From assembly GCA_022393335.1 (NCBI GenBank), contig JAJEKB010000450.1, positions 1 to 64,000 of the forward strand: a stretch of 64,000 nt of DNA. The letters are read 5' to 3'. The position numbers and the translations under genes were made by a program. The stretch is from Macrotrachela quadricornifera. Lineage: Eukaryota; Rotifera; Eurotatoria; Philodinida; Philodinidae. Below, piece after piece: positions 1-13,400 of the stretch. Every line of letters starts with the position of its first letter. Position 1 is the stretch's first letter. The notes beneath the pieces are model-generated. The model made no database searches. It was not told the origin of the DNA and worked only from the letters and a program-made list of their open reading frames with translations.

Positions 1-70
1 CATTCATAATTGTATCAGGTTCTAACCACTAATATAAAATAAAAAAAACAAATATTTTTTTTTAAAATAT

Positions 71-76
71 TTTATT
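71..76 (-). terminator. poly(A) signal AATAAA of the NUDT19-like gene
   Basis: AATAAA read on the minus strand, 5 nt after the TGA stop of the NUDT19-like gene. The 3'UTR would be very short. Confidence 0.5.
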
Positions 77-81
77 AATAA

Positions 82-1069
82 TCATACTTCAGCAGAAACC
101 GTTTCATTATCATCATCAGCAATAGAACATGAATATGTATTTGGTAATATTGCTATATAGAATATTGTATCGAAACGTACTTTAGCGATTGCTGCAGCTA
201 AATATTGATTCCATTCAAATAAAGAATGAACATCTGGTTCAACTTGTATTTCTTTACACATAGTAATAAATTGAGATGCATCATGACGTATTTTATCACG
301 CCATTGATTGACAAGATTACTTGATAGATTTGTTATTGTAGAATATCTAATTAGAAATTTTATAATGAAATGTATTTGAAGAAGACAATAATATGATCTA
401 CGGAGAATTTGAAGAAGATGTACGTGATTTAGCAAGTAAAAGACCAGTTTCTTCGAATGTTTCTCGAATAGCACAAAGACGAAAAACAAGACTAGGATAA
501 GGATGATCAATATCTTTATAAATATCAGCTGTTTTCTTAGAAAATTGATCAATATTCATTGAAGATGAAAGATATTCAGGCCATTCTAATGATAAATCAC
601 ATGGATCAAGTTTACCACCAGGAAATCTAAAGAATAAGAGAAATAAACATACAAATCGTAATACATAGTTTAGTTAATTTAAAAATTTCTCTATAACATT
701 AATATCCTCATATTCAAAAGTAATCCGAAAAATATTTCAAAATTATCACAAATCAAGTCAAAACATTTTATTGTATTTTATTAATGCAATGAATTTCAAC
801 TACTAATAAAATCAACAATATATTTGAGAATAATTTGCAATTTCTTTAAATTCTACAAAGCAATTAAGAGAATCACTTGTAATCACTATCGTAAATAATT
901 TTTATTTTTATTTTAACAATCCTTACGCAGAAATATCAGGTGCAAAACGCATCTTTGGTGAACGTTTTAATAATAATGTTGAATAATCAAATAAACTTTT
1001 GCCATGATTAATATTCATTTGTTTCCTTCCAAGCATTATTATTGAAGCGGATTGTCGCCATAAACCCAT
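82..1069 (-). CDS. NUDT19: NUDT19-like Nudix hydrolase
   Basis: Three exons: 1069-927, 626-402, 346-82 (introns 300 and 55 nt, all GT-AG), 210 residues. Order of motifs: a short N-terminus ending in KRSPKMRFAPD, then FPGGKLDPCD, then a Nudix box core AIRETFEETGLLL (the REUxEExGU pattern that binds the metal-diphosphate), then a C-terminal part with WRDKIRHDASQF and RFDTIFYIAIL. The RSP..F-PGG start and the WR..../RFDTAF-type end are typical of NUDT19 (RP2p), a peroxisomal or mitochondrial acyl-CoA diphosphatase in mammals. It is much shorter than human NUDT19 (about 375 aa), mainly because the loop between the Nudix box and the WR motif is short. The C-terminus SAEV is not a clear PTS1. Family assignment is firm; substrate is inferred. 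Confidence 0.8.
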
Positions 1070-1487
1070 GTTTTAAAAATCTTTCTTTTGTTTTTTTTTT
1101 TATAATTTTAAAATTTATATATTATCCCAAAAAGAGAAAACAAAGGATCAAATACAAATTATATATTTATATATATATATATATATAAAAGAGCAAGAAG
1201 AAGTTGAACTTTTTCTATTAATTATTTTGTTTCTTTGTTCACAAACTCCACACTAAAGCATTCCAAATGCACAAACAAGCATGCAAAGCAAAACAAATAA
1301 GAAAAAAAAAACAAAAAAGAAAATTTACTAAAACTAGCAAAAGAATTTTTTTTTTGGTTTTGATTTTGTACAAAAAAAAAAAAAGAAAAAAGGAAAAAAA
1401 GGCAAGATTTGAATTTGATTTATTTGTTTTTATTGTATTTGAGATTGCACGAATATTGACATGAAAAAAAAAGAACCAAAAATTAAT
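1070..1487. other. intergenic, NUDT19-like 5' side / talin 3' side
   Basis: Very AT-rich with poly-A/poly-T runs and a (TA)n tract near 1170-1187. It must hold the promoter of the NUDT19-like gene and the talin 3'UTR; no clear TATA box or conserved motif was seen. The open frame at 1267-1464 is a low-complexity Lys-rich translation of A-runs, not a gene. Confidence 0.6.
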
Positions 1488-4400
1488 TTATGTACTTTCA
1501 TTTGAATCTTGTTCGTTATGACCATATTTAGCTAAGCGTATTGCTTTAAGACGATTTCGTGCTTCATCTAATTCACGTTCTTTTGTTAATATAACTTCTT
1601 TACATTTAATTTCTTGTGCAATACCAGGTACAACACGTAATGATACTTCAAAATATTTATCTTCTTGTTGCATTTCAACAGCATGTTGAGCAGATCGTAC
1701 AAGAGCATCAGCAGCACGTTTTACAGCATTACCAGCTGTTTGTAAACGTGCCATTGATTGACTCATAAAATCAGCTTTTACTTTGCAAGCAACAAGTAAT
1801 GCTGCAGTATTTGAACTAACTTGTTTTGCACTTGATATTAATTTTTCTTCTGTACCATAACCTTGAACAAGTCCATTAGCAGCATCACATAATACATGAC
1901 ATGCTGATGCAACATAACGTGCCTTTAAATAAAAAACAATAATTTTATATTAAGTAAAACAAAAATAAATTTACTGCTGATATTAATCCTTGTGACCATT
2001 GACCATCTTCTTCAGAAGTTGATTTTGATGAAAGCTGAAATATATATGAATATATTGATTTTAATTTTAATTAAATAATATGAAATTATTCATAGTCAAA
2101 TATAGACTATTAGTTGTTAATCATGCATTTTATTAGTCATGAAAATATTTGTATTAAATAAAATAGAAGCAAAAAGCTAGAAGATTAGAAGCATAAAAAA
2201 AGTACTAAAGCGAATTGAACTCTTTTATTCTGTTAATCACAAGCATATAAAAGCTCAAGTACTTAGTCAATATGATTAAACACAATCATAATTGTTTTTT
2301 TTTAATTATCTATCAGATATAATATCAAGATTGGAATTCATTGCAATATCCTAGCAAAATTTTTTATTTAATATATGATTTAAATTACGAAAAAATTAAT
2401 TAAAATTTATATTTGCAATTGTTTAACCCTTTGGTTACAAGTTTTTTTTTAAAGATTAGGTTTTGTTTTTTTATTTCAAGATAGTCTGAAATAAATTTGA
2501 CTAGTATACAGAGTCGTTTAGAAATATTCCAAAGTACGATAATCTTTAAAACAACTCATCACATAAAATTCAATGTTATCATATCCAACAAAAATTTCAC
2601 GTAATAGTGATGAATAATAAACTGTTTATGAGGAAAGATGCATGTAATGAGGTAGACTGTAAGAAGTAAACATTTTAGAACGCATGAGAGAGTACAAGAA
2701 TACACATATAATAATGCAGATCGACGACGCAATAAGGTTACTAATGCACAAGAAAGAGAGAGGAGTCTTTTTCGATCGAATCTAAAGAATATTACAATGA
2801 CAATAATAACTATAAAAGTCCAACACGCATATGTGTGCGATCCGTAGCCAAAGGCTTAACAAAGTTGCATCATGCTTTAATGCGCACCTACGGAATGTTT
2901 TGAAAAAATTTCTAAAGCACAGACTCAGCCAGATTATCGTTTCAAAGTTTTTCAAACATCTACGAAGAAATGAACTCGCACTGATGAAAAATGTTTATAA
3001 TGCATAAAATGAAAGCAAAAAATGATGCGCAAAGCAACTTCATCAATGTCTGGTCGAGAGCACAAATGTCTTCCTAAGTACAAGTGCGATAAAAAATCGT
3101 ACTTTAGAATTGCTTTTCCACAACACGAAATACGTCTGTGATCTTACTATAGAAATTCAATAATACTTTGATATAATCATGTTTTTTAAGAAAAGAAGAA
3201 TATTATAAATAGATTTATTTTGAAACTACAAAATAATCTAAACTTGTGTAGAAAAAAAAGCCATAGAAAAAAAAATAAGCGAATATAATCTACGTGCAAT
3301 AGAAATATCTAAATAGCTACATATGACGAGACGAACAATATAAATAAATATATATATATATAGAATTAATATGATACCTGTGCAGGCGAATTGCCTTTAT
3401 TGATAGTAGATACTGGGAAAACGTTTTTAGGTAAAAACGGATTTGTGCGTTTCTAAAATATTTATTTGTCATATCTATTTTTATTTTTTGTTTATTTTAT
3501 ATATTTTATTCTAATTATAACAATATATTTTATTGTTATTAAGAAAATTCTATCTCTAATTTCAATAATAATCAAACCAAGAAAAGAAATAATAATAATA
3601 ATTTAATTTATTTTAACTTACTTTTCCTTGTGAAGCAAGTTCTTTTTGTGCTGATGTTGCTGCATTTATTAATGCACTAGCTGCATTCATAATTGATTTA
3701 GCTGCTTCAAGAATTTGTTCATCAAAATTAAGATTTTCATTTATTTCCTATATTTATATAAATATATTTATAAATATATATATATATATGTACATTTTAA
3801 TAAAAGAAAAAAATTAATCGCCGAAATACATCAGCATGATGGAAAATATATGATATATCACAACACTCTTTATGTACGTATTGTATCTAGAGAATTCTTA
3901 CGAAACAAATTAATAGCTCATGCGATCAAAGTTGCAATATTGAACAAATATGAAATGCCTTTTTTTTTCTATTCACATTTTTTTCAAATTGCAAACTTTG
4001 ATCTCATGAGCTATTTATTGATTTCAATAAGTTTGATATATATCTCTGGATCAATACGTACATAAAGTTTTTCTGATACATCATATATTTTCTATCAAAC
4101 TGATTAAATAATAATTAAAATGAAAATAAAACAGAAGTAATATCAATGTGAAAAAAAAGATAAGGTAAATTGTGCTGATATGAGCAATACTCGGTCGAAT
4201 CATGCATCAAACAACCAAATATCAAACATATCATGACAACAGGCCTTTTATCTATATTAATATATAACATGCATTAAAAACAAAAAGTAAAAACGAAATT
4301 TGTATATTTACTTTAGGTTTACGACGCGGTTTAAGTACTGATAATTTTTTAGCTGCTGATTCAATAGATTGAGCAGCATTAAATAATTCATTTTCAGCAA

Positions 4401-7400
4401 TATATGTTGGATCATCTGGATCAATTAAATCAGTACCTATAAAAATACAAAATTCTTGTTTGTTTGTTTGTTTGTTTCTATTTTTATTATTTTATTTTAT
4501 TTACCTTTAAGTTGTTTAGCACATTGAACAAGTTCTTGTGTTGATTGTGCAATCATTCGTGAATAATTAAGTAATTTTTGTTTTGTTTCATTTGATGGTT
4601 TTTGTATTAATATATGTATTGTTTCTAATAATTCTTTATAATATTTAATACATGATCTTCCATTATCTAATGTACGTTGTTGTAAAATTTTATCATTTGT
4701 TATATATGCATTTGATTTACAAATAAATAAAAAATCTGATGCCGTTTTACGTGCTAAATTAGCTGCAGCTATTATATCTTCTTGTCGACATGATTGACCA
4801 GCTGCAACAGCTTTGGCTGTTGCTATTGTAATCTATATATATATAAAGAAGAAAATTTGTCTGTTTGTTTGTTCTTCATGCATTTGGACACGGTACGAGT
4901 AAATGCAATGAAATCTTGCAGGGAATATTCTTTTATCTAAGAGAAGGTCAAAGGATAGTTTTCGACCCAAAATTTTCATCTGAGGGAATGTGTGTCCCTC
5001 CTATTGTTGGATTTACTACAATAATTGCCTTTTTCAGAGGATTTATACGTATTATTGCTTTCTGAATAATTCAAGAATGAAAGTATATAAAAACATGTGC
5101 TTTTTGCCATTAGTCACATGACATTTCAGGATAATTGAGAGAAAACAAATAGCATGTATAAGATGAAGTACAATCATGTAAACGGAAATATTCATCGAAT
5201 GAAGAAAGCAACAAGTGAGATGACATATCATTACTCATGATTCATAATGGATTGGAGCAGAGAACACTTCGATTTATTAATCTTCTATATAGATAAAAAA
5301 GAATATTTGTCTATTCTTTACACATTTTGTCTCCGTAATAGCTAGCGTCATTAAAGTTCTCATGGCATACTCGTTGGTTCAGAAGAAGGTTGAGAGAGCA
5401 TCAGTGAGAGCGACACGAGTGAGGGAGAATGGTTTAGGTGAAATTTCACACAGGTTATGACATACTGCAATTTTTATCAATCTTTCAAAAATTTTAGAGA
5501 ATTCGCTACAATCGTTAGAACATCTGCCTCCTACTGTGACTTTTTTGCATTGGATGTTGGTGCGAAGTATGGTAATGGATATGAGTAAAGCGAAAGTGAC
5601 TCACAGCCATTTCCTATTTGCTGAATTATCGAATTTTTTGAGCATAGATGTAAGTGTATGCACGAAGGGACATGTAGTAGTTTTAGATGGAAAGCTCTCC
5701 AGTACACTCTCTCTATATCTTCTGTCATTTTCTAATATGTTAGGTTTTCAGTATAGCGGTAACCCGAGCAATGCCGAGTACTACCGCTAGTCTTAAATAA
5801 ATTTAAAATATTTCCTGTTTTTAAATATAACAAAAAAAAATAATTTGTCTTTATTACTTGTTTTGTTATACGAATTAATTCTTCAGGTGTACTTTGATGT
5901 AATGGAGTTTGTCCATTATTAAATATTCGTAATTCTTGTGCAATTGATTCAATTGTTGATTCAAGTGCATTTGTACCACGTTGTGCTTCATCTTCAACAG
6001 ATTTAACTGTACGTAATAATGATGTTACATTTGTAACCATTATTTTAGCACTTTCTTTTAATTTTTGCATTTCAGGATCATCAATATTTTTTCCACTAGC
6101 AGATTTTGTAACATTTATTAAATTATTTAATGCTAAAGCAACATCTTTAACACTATTTATAAGCATAACTTGTGCTTCACCATCATCAGCACCTAATGAT
6201 GCTGCACCTAATTTAACAACTTCAGCAAGCTAAAATAAATATTTTAATTTAATTAATGAAAATATATGATTTCGTAGAATTTTTTTTTTAAATAAAAAAT
6301 ATTTTCTTATTTCTATAACTTACTTTTGTTATAGTTCGTACAGCTGCTTGAGCTGCTGATGCTAATTGTTCTTGTGATGATGCAGCACCGGCAACTAATG
6401 TTTTTGTATCTTCAACAAGTGCTTTTGCAGTTTTTAGAATAGCTTCACGATGATCAGCAAATGTTTCACCATCATGTTCAGAATTTAATGTACCAGCAGT
6501 TGCAAATAAAATTGTTGTATCCTGTTATTTTTTAAAAAAAATAATATTAATAAAAGATTTCTTTTGTTTTTAAATTAAAATTCTTACTAAGTCAGCAATA
6601 ATTCCACTAACTGTACTTGCAGCATTAATACAAGCTTGTGTTCCACGAGCACTTGCTTGTAATGCAGCTAAAACATATGAAATCTAAAGAGAAAAACAAA
6701 AAACAAAAGGCTTTAAATTATTTCAAATATTAATCAAAACATACTTTTTCTATAACTTTTTGACATAAATTTTCTAAATTCAATTTTAAATTTTGATCAT
6801 AATTATTTTGTTGATATAAACCTAATTTTTCAATTAATTCAATACATGATAAACCTAAATCTGTTACAACACTTTTAATACGTGTTGCTAAATCATTTGT
6901 TGTTGTTGTACCAATAGCACCATATGTTGCATTTATTAATTCATTATATTCACGTGTTAATTGATTAGCTAAATGACGTATATTATCTGTATGATTTGTT
7001 TGTGTTAAAATTTCTTGTGTTGTACGAGCCATTTGTCGTAAAATTTCTACCATACGTGTTTGATAATCAACAAAATGTCCTTGATTTGTTAACATAGTTG
7101 TATCTAATGTTGATATTAATTTACGAATATTTTCACTTAAACCACTCATTATACCAATTGATGATGATTGATCTTCAAGTGTATGAACTAATTTATGTAT
7201 AGATTTTGTTAATAAATCACTATTATCATCAACAACTTTATGCCATTGTTGATTTTTAATATTACCACCTGATTCTTTTGTACTTATTATTAATTGTAAA
7301 CTTGTTTCAACTATTGATTTAACTTGTTCTAATATAAGAGATTTTTCTCTTGTATGTTTCATACAAGATACATAATTAATTGTATGATGAATAAATGGTT

Positions 7401-10400
7401 CAATATATGTTACAAATTGTGTTACATACGAACCAATACGTTCAGATTCACGTTTTGATGATTGACGAATATCAAGAATTAATTCAGTTAGAAAATTTGA
7501 ACTTGAAGATATTTGTTCTTGATGAAACTATTAATAAAAAAAAAGAAAGAAGAAATTATTTATTTTAAAATTATATTTAAGAGTAACTAAATGTTTAAAG
7601 GACCTTGTCAAATAAGATGATCTATTTAGAAATAGAAAACTAAGTATACTATATTGTAGAGCTTTTTAAGGCACATTGAATCGTATATGTTAAATCCTCT
7701 TTTCATAAGACTTTAAAGAAAGTAGAGACAATTTATTGATAGGTGATTACACACACACACAGCCTCAATTTTCTCGTATGAAAAACCAATTTGTATATAC
7801 TTTCGACTTATATCAACGATAACAATATTCAGTAACTCATTACACTTGGATGTGATATTTTATTTTCTATTTTTAAATAGATCTTTCTATTTGAGAAGTT
7901 TTAAATATTGGACTCAGATTTTTTTTTGGTGAATTATAAGTATTTTAATACTATACTTGAAGAGATTTATCAGTTTTATGTAATGATTCAATATTTATTA
8001 TAGCTTTATCAACTTCTTGAAATAATATTCGAAGTTCTTCAATAGCTCGATCACATTCTCTTTGTCCTGGTGCCATTTCTCTATTTAAAAAAAATCATAA
8101 TACAATAATAGAAATTGTTTTATATTAAATAATTAAATCTACATACTTAACCGCTGTTGCTAAACGTTTAATTGATTCTGATACACTTTTTGTATGTGTA
8201 GCAAGTTGTTGCCATTGTGTAGGTTCTTTTGAATTAATTATTAAACTTTTTGAACAATCAACAATACGACATGCACCATCAACAACATTTCGTGCAGCTG
8301 ATAAAATAGGCTCTTGTAATTGACGTCCCTAATTAAAAGAAAATTTATAATTAAAATAAAAAAAAATATAAATGTAAAAAAAATTTTACAGTAACACTAA
8401 TTGATGCTGGAATACTAGCAAATTCTTTTGACATAGCATATGTATATAATTCATCAATAGTTTGAAGTAATGGACGACTAGTTTCAATACATTGACGATA
8501 ATTTTCTTGTGTATATGAATTATCTAATATCTAGAAAATAAATTATTTTATATATATCATGAATAAATTATATTTATTAGAGAAAAAAGTGACAAACTTT
8601 TATTGTTCGAACAAGTTCAGCTGTTGCATTTGCTACATCTTTTGCTGATTCAACAAAACGTCTTCGAGCTATTGGATTCGTTGTATTTGATGATGAATCA
8701 CGAGCAGCATTGCATAAAATTGATGTGTTCTTTGCAATCGTTGTTGCTAATGTTAAAATCTAATCGAAAAACAAAATAACATATATGAATCATATATTTA
8801 TTTTTATTTTGTAATTATATAAATATAAAAGAACTAAATAGTTTTTAATTTACTTCTTTTCGATCAATAGTTGGATTTGATAGATCTGAACATGCATGTC
8901 GAATAGCTGTAACTGAATGTGTAAATAATGGTTGATCAACAATAGCTGATGTTCCTTTTGTTGATGTTACTTCAGAAACTCCAATAAGATAACTTGCCTA
9001 TTTAATTAAAATAAATAAATTTAATTTGAAAAAAAAACACAAAAATATAAAGAAGAATTTTACTTGAGCTGATGATTCAGCTAAACGACAAACAGCTTTT
9101 GATGCATCTTGTACAGCTTGTGTAAATAATTGATGATTAGTATTTTTTGATGCACTTGCAATATGTGTCATAGCTTCTCCTAAACGTTTAGAATTTTCTA
9201 CAACATGATCTAATGTTTCATAATATGTTGCAGTATTATATGGTTGTAAAATTGATTGTTGTAAAAATGTTTTTGATGTTTCCATTTCACGTATAGCATT
9301 ATCACATTCAAGACGTCCAATTGATGTTTCAGATGTTGATTTTGATGTTAAACATATTGTTATAACATGATTTATATGATCAGTAACAACACGTGCTGTA
9401 TTAGCTAATTCTTGTTTTGTTTCATTTGTTGTTGTTAAAGGTTCAATAGAAACAATTTTAGCTTTTTCTAATAATTGATTTGATGATGTATGAACATTTT
9501 TTAATGATGTTATAAGATTTGTTCGTTTATCATCTTCTTGTTGATAATTAACTAAATCAATTCCATTATGTATAAAATCTCCAAATGCACGTGTAAAATG
9601 TGTTGATGTTTTAGCTAAATCTTGTGTTGTACCTGTATGTGTACTAAGTATTAAATCTGTTGTTGCTTGATTAAGATTAGCTGCAGCATGTGTTATTTCA
9701 TTTTGTTTTTCTTCAATATTAATCATTGAATGTGTTTTATTTCTTTCGAATGGTCCAGCTAATGTATAAATATATTCAGACATTTGTTTAATAGCTTGAT
9801 CAAGATAACGTTGTGATGGCATACTTGATATACAAGCATTTAATGCTGATGATACATCACGTGCAATTTCAGCAAGTTTATTTTGTATTTCGATATCATT
9901 TGGTGTATGTATAGCTTTTTTAGCTTCACGAACAAGACGTGTTGAACGTTCAAGAACTTCATGTGATCTTTCAATAATTGTTTCTTGAATTTCATGATCA
10001 GTTGATGTTGCTGCTATACCACGAGTTGAATTTGTTAATTTACGAAGTGTTTGTAAAATTTCACGTATACATGTTTCAACAGTTTTTTCATCATTCTATA
10101 TCAAAAAAAAAAAAGAAAAAAAATCGGTGGATTATTTTAAAACCAATATATATGTATAAATACTTGAGTGACAGCACTAAGAAGTTGAGATATAATTGTA
10201 TTGACTTGTTTACAAACTGAACATAATTGAGAAGAAGATATATCAGTCTAATTGAAATAAATTAAAAAAAACTAATTTTTATAAATAAAACATAAAAATT
10301 TTTACTGTTTCATCAGGTTTAGGTTTTAAATGTCCATCTTTTGCTTGTCGTTTTATTTCTTCTAATTCTTTATCTAACATTTCAATTGATTCAATAATTG

Positions 10401-13400
10401 ATTCAATATCAAGTGGCATTGAACCACATAATTCTTGAGCCTAAAAAATAATAAAATAAATCAAATTTATTTATTTATTTATTTATTTCTATACTCGTGT
10501 AAGATAAGCACGAAGATCAATTAATGCTTGTGTTAATTGTTTTGAACTATTATTTAAATGAAGTGCTTGAGATTGATCATGAACAGTTGGTACAGATGCT
10601 TTAGCTAAATTAGCTAAACGTGTTGCTGGATTAAGAAAATCTTCACATGCATTTAATAAATTTGATTGTGATGAAAATGAATCTGGTTTAACCATACAAC
10701 CACGAATACTTTGAACAACTTTTGGTATAAGATCAGCAACAATTTTACATTGTTCAACAAGTTGTTGATGTGATTGTTGATTTTTATTTGTTGTTGCTGA
10801 ACCAGATGTTGCAGCAATACATTGTGTTGCACATGATGCACAATGTTTAGCACATTGTTCAACACGTTTAAGTACTTTTCGTTTAATACTATTACTTGTT
10901 GCAATATTTGTAGCTGATCTTTAATAAATACAAAAAACAACGCAGTAAATAAAAATTTAATTTGCAAAAAAAGAACATGTAAATTTACCGAAGTTCTTCA
11001 GCAGCTTTTTTTAATTGATATTGAAGTTGTGTATCATTTGGTTTTGTTGCACAACTTTTAGCTGATTCAACCATTTTTGCTGTTGCATCAGCAAGAGTTT
11101 TAGCAGCTGATAATAATTTATTTTGTTGATTTGTATCATCATCAGCTAATTCAGCTTGTTGTCGTAATGATGAAACAAGTTGAGCTGTTGCTTGTGCTAA
11201 AATTTTTGCTTGTTTAACCATTTCCGGTGCATCACCAACAGATGAAAATAATCTATCACTAGCTGTTAATATTTGATCAATTGATTGATCATGATGTTTT
11301 TCATTATTAAGATTTTCTTCGTGTATTTGTTCTTCTTCTTCTTCTTCATCTTCTTCTTCAATTTCATCATTAGCAAGCATACGACGTGTTATTGTTGTTG
11401 TTGTTGTATTTGTTTGAAAATTTTGTCTATCATTTATATTTGAAGAAAAAATATTATCAAAATTTTCTGCTGTATTATCTGTTACTAATTTAATATGAAG
11501 TAAAAATTCATTAAGATTTTTTCGAACTTTTGTTCCAGCATCAATTAATTCAGAATAAGATTCTTCAGGTATCATTGATGGTGTACAAGATTGAAGTACA
11601 GCTTCAATTGAACGTGTTACACTACGAGTTGATTCTATTAATTGTTCTTGACATAATGGATTTGAAATTGTTGCAGCAACAACCTTAAAAATATAATTAT
11701 TTATTATAAAAAATAAAATAAAATAAAATATTTTTTTTATTACTTTAGTACAAGCAACTAATTGTGATGTAGCTAAAGCACATTGTGTAGCTGTTGGTAT
11801 AATATCATTAACAATATTTTGTTCTTTTATATTAGTTGCAATATCTTTTGCTTTAAGTACATATGATGCTGTTGTATTTGCAACAGATTTAGCTAATGAT
11901 AATAATTTATCTTGATATTCAGTTGAAAAATCAAAATGATTTATTGTTATTTCATTAGCTAAACGTCGTACAAGATCTTGACTTATTTCACCAAGACGAC
12001 TAGCTGTTAATAATATATTTTGTCGTATTGATGAATCAGAATTTTTATCTGATAATGCTTCAATATGTGTTAATAAATCATTAAATATTGTACATAAACG
12101 TTTTGTTTGTTCCATTAAATTTGTTTTATCATTTATTAAACTTGTATAAACATCCATTTCTTTACAAAATTCATTTAAATTATTTGTTATTGTTGATATA
12201 GCTGCACTAAGTGAATGACTATATTCAGAATTTCGACGATACATTTGTTGAGTATTATTTATATCAGATGTTAATATAACAATTTGTGCTGTTGATGCAT
12301 TTATTACAGATAATATACTTGTTAATAATTGATGACTTACATCAAGACGATTTTCTCTTGAATATTCTTGTTGATTATCCTTTGTAAGAAAAAATAAATT
12401 TTATTTAAATAAAAAAAAATTTTTTTGTTTTGTTTTTCTAAACATACAATTAAAGATGATAATGGTGGTTGAGTATATTCCATATGTAATTCTCGTGCTA
12501 ATTGAGATTGAGCATAATTAACAGTATTTCGAGCATTTTCAATTGATGAATATAAAACTGTAGGATTGTTATCATCATGTAATATAGTTGATAATGGTGG
12601 TTGTTCCTTTAATAAATTAAAATAAATAAATAAATAAATAAATTATTTTCTACAAAAATACAAAAAAAATATATTTTACATGCATTTGTGAAGTAAAATA
12701 ATCTTCATGTTCATGTTCAGGATAGATTGGATATGATGGAGCAGGATAATATTCTGGTGCATAATGTTGATATTGAGGATGAATTGGTTCATCTTTGAAA
12801 AAAACACAATAATTCATTGAATTATATAAATATTTAAAAAAGGATTTGTATTTCTATGGATTAAGTTAAACTTTTTTTAAATGAATGTATATCAAATTTC
12901 AGCAAGTATTTGAAGTGAAGAATTTGTCGGTTTATTTCAGGAGTTACGAGAAAATCTAGAGCAAATTTTTTCGATCTTTAAAAATATATGACATGGTTTG
13001 TTGACAAATCAATTTTATTTGCTCAAAAATCAACTTTTATCGGAAGTACTATTCCAAATTACGAATAGATTCTCTAACTATAATGATTATAAGAATTTTT
13101 ATATATTTTAAAAAAGATACTTGACTTTTTATCTTTTATTACTATTTGCATTTAATAAATAAATTTAATCTATAGACAGAACTATCTTTTTTTATATATA
13201 GAATTCGCCTACACATATTAAATCAAAATGAATATGATTTAATGACAAAAACAAAAAAGAAAGATTTTTCTCATTAATATAAAAGCATTTATTTTATTAA
13301 AAGATAAACTATTTACCTGAATATATTCCACGAATTAATGGTGGTGAGTAAACATTTTGTTGATGTACATAACCAAATGAGGGACAATTTGGTTGTATAA

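Noticed and set aside
4865..5065. 66-codon open frame inside the Helitron
   Set aside because: No Rep, helicase or other domain; the element is non-autonomous and the frame is short.
7745..7762. CA dinucleotide run in a talin intron (and a similar one near 16626-16639)
   Set aside because: Only a handful of units; too short to be a notable satellite.
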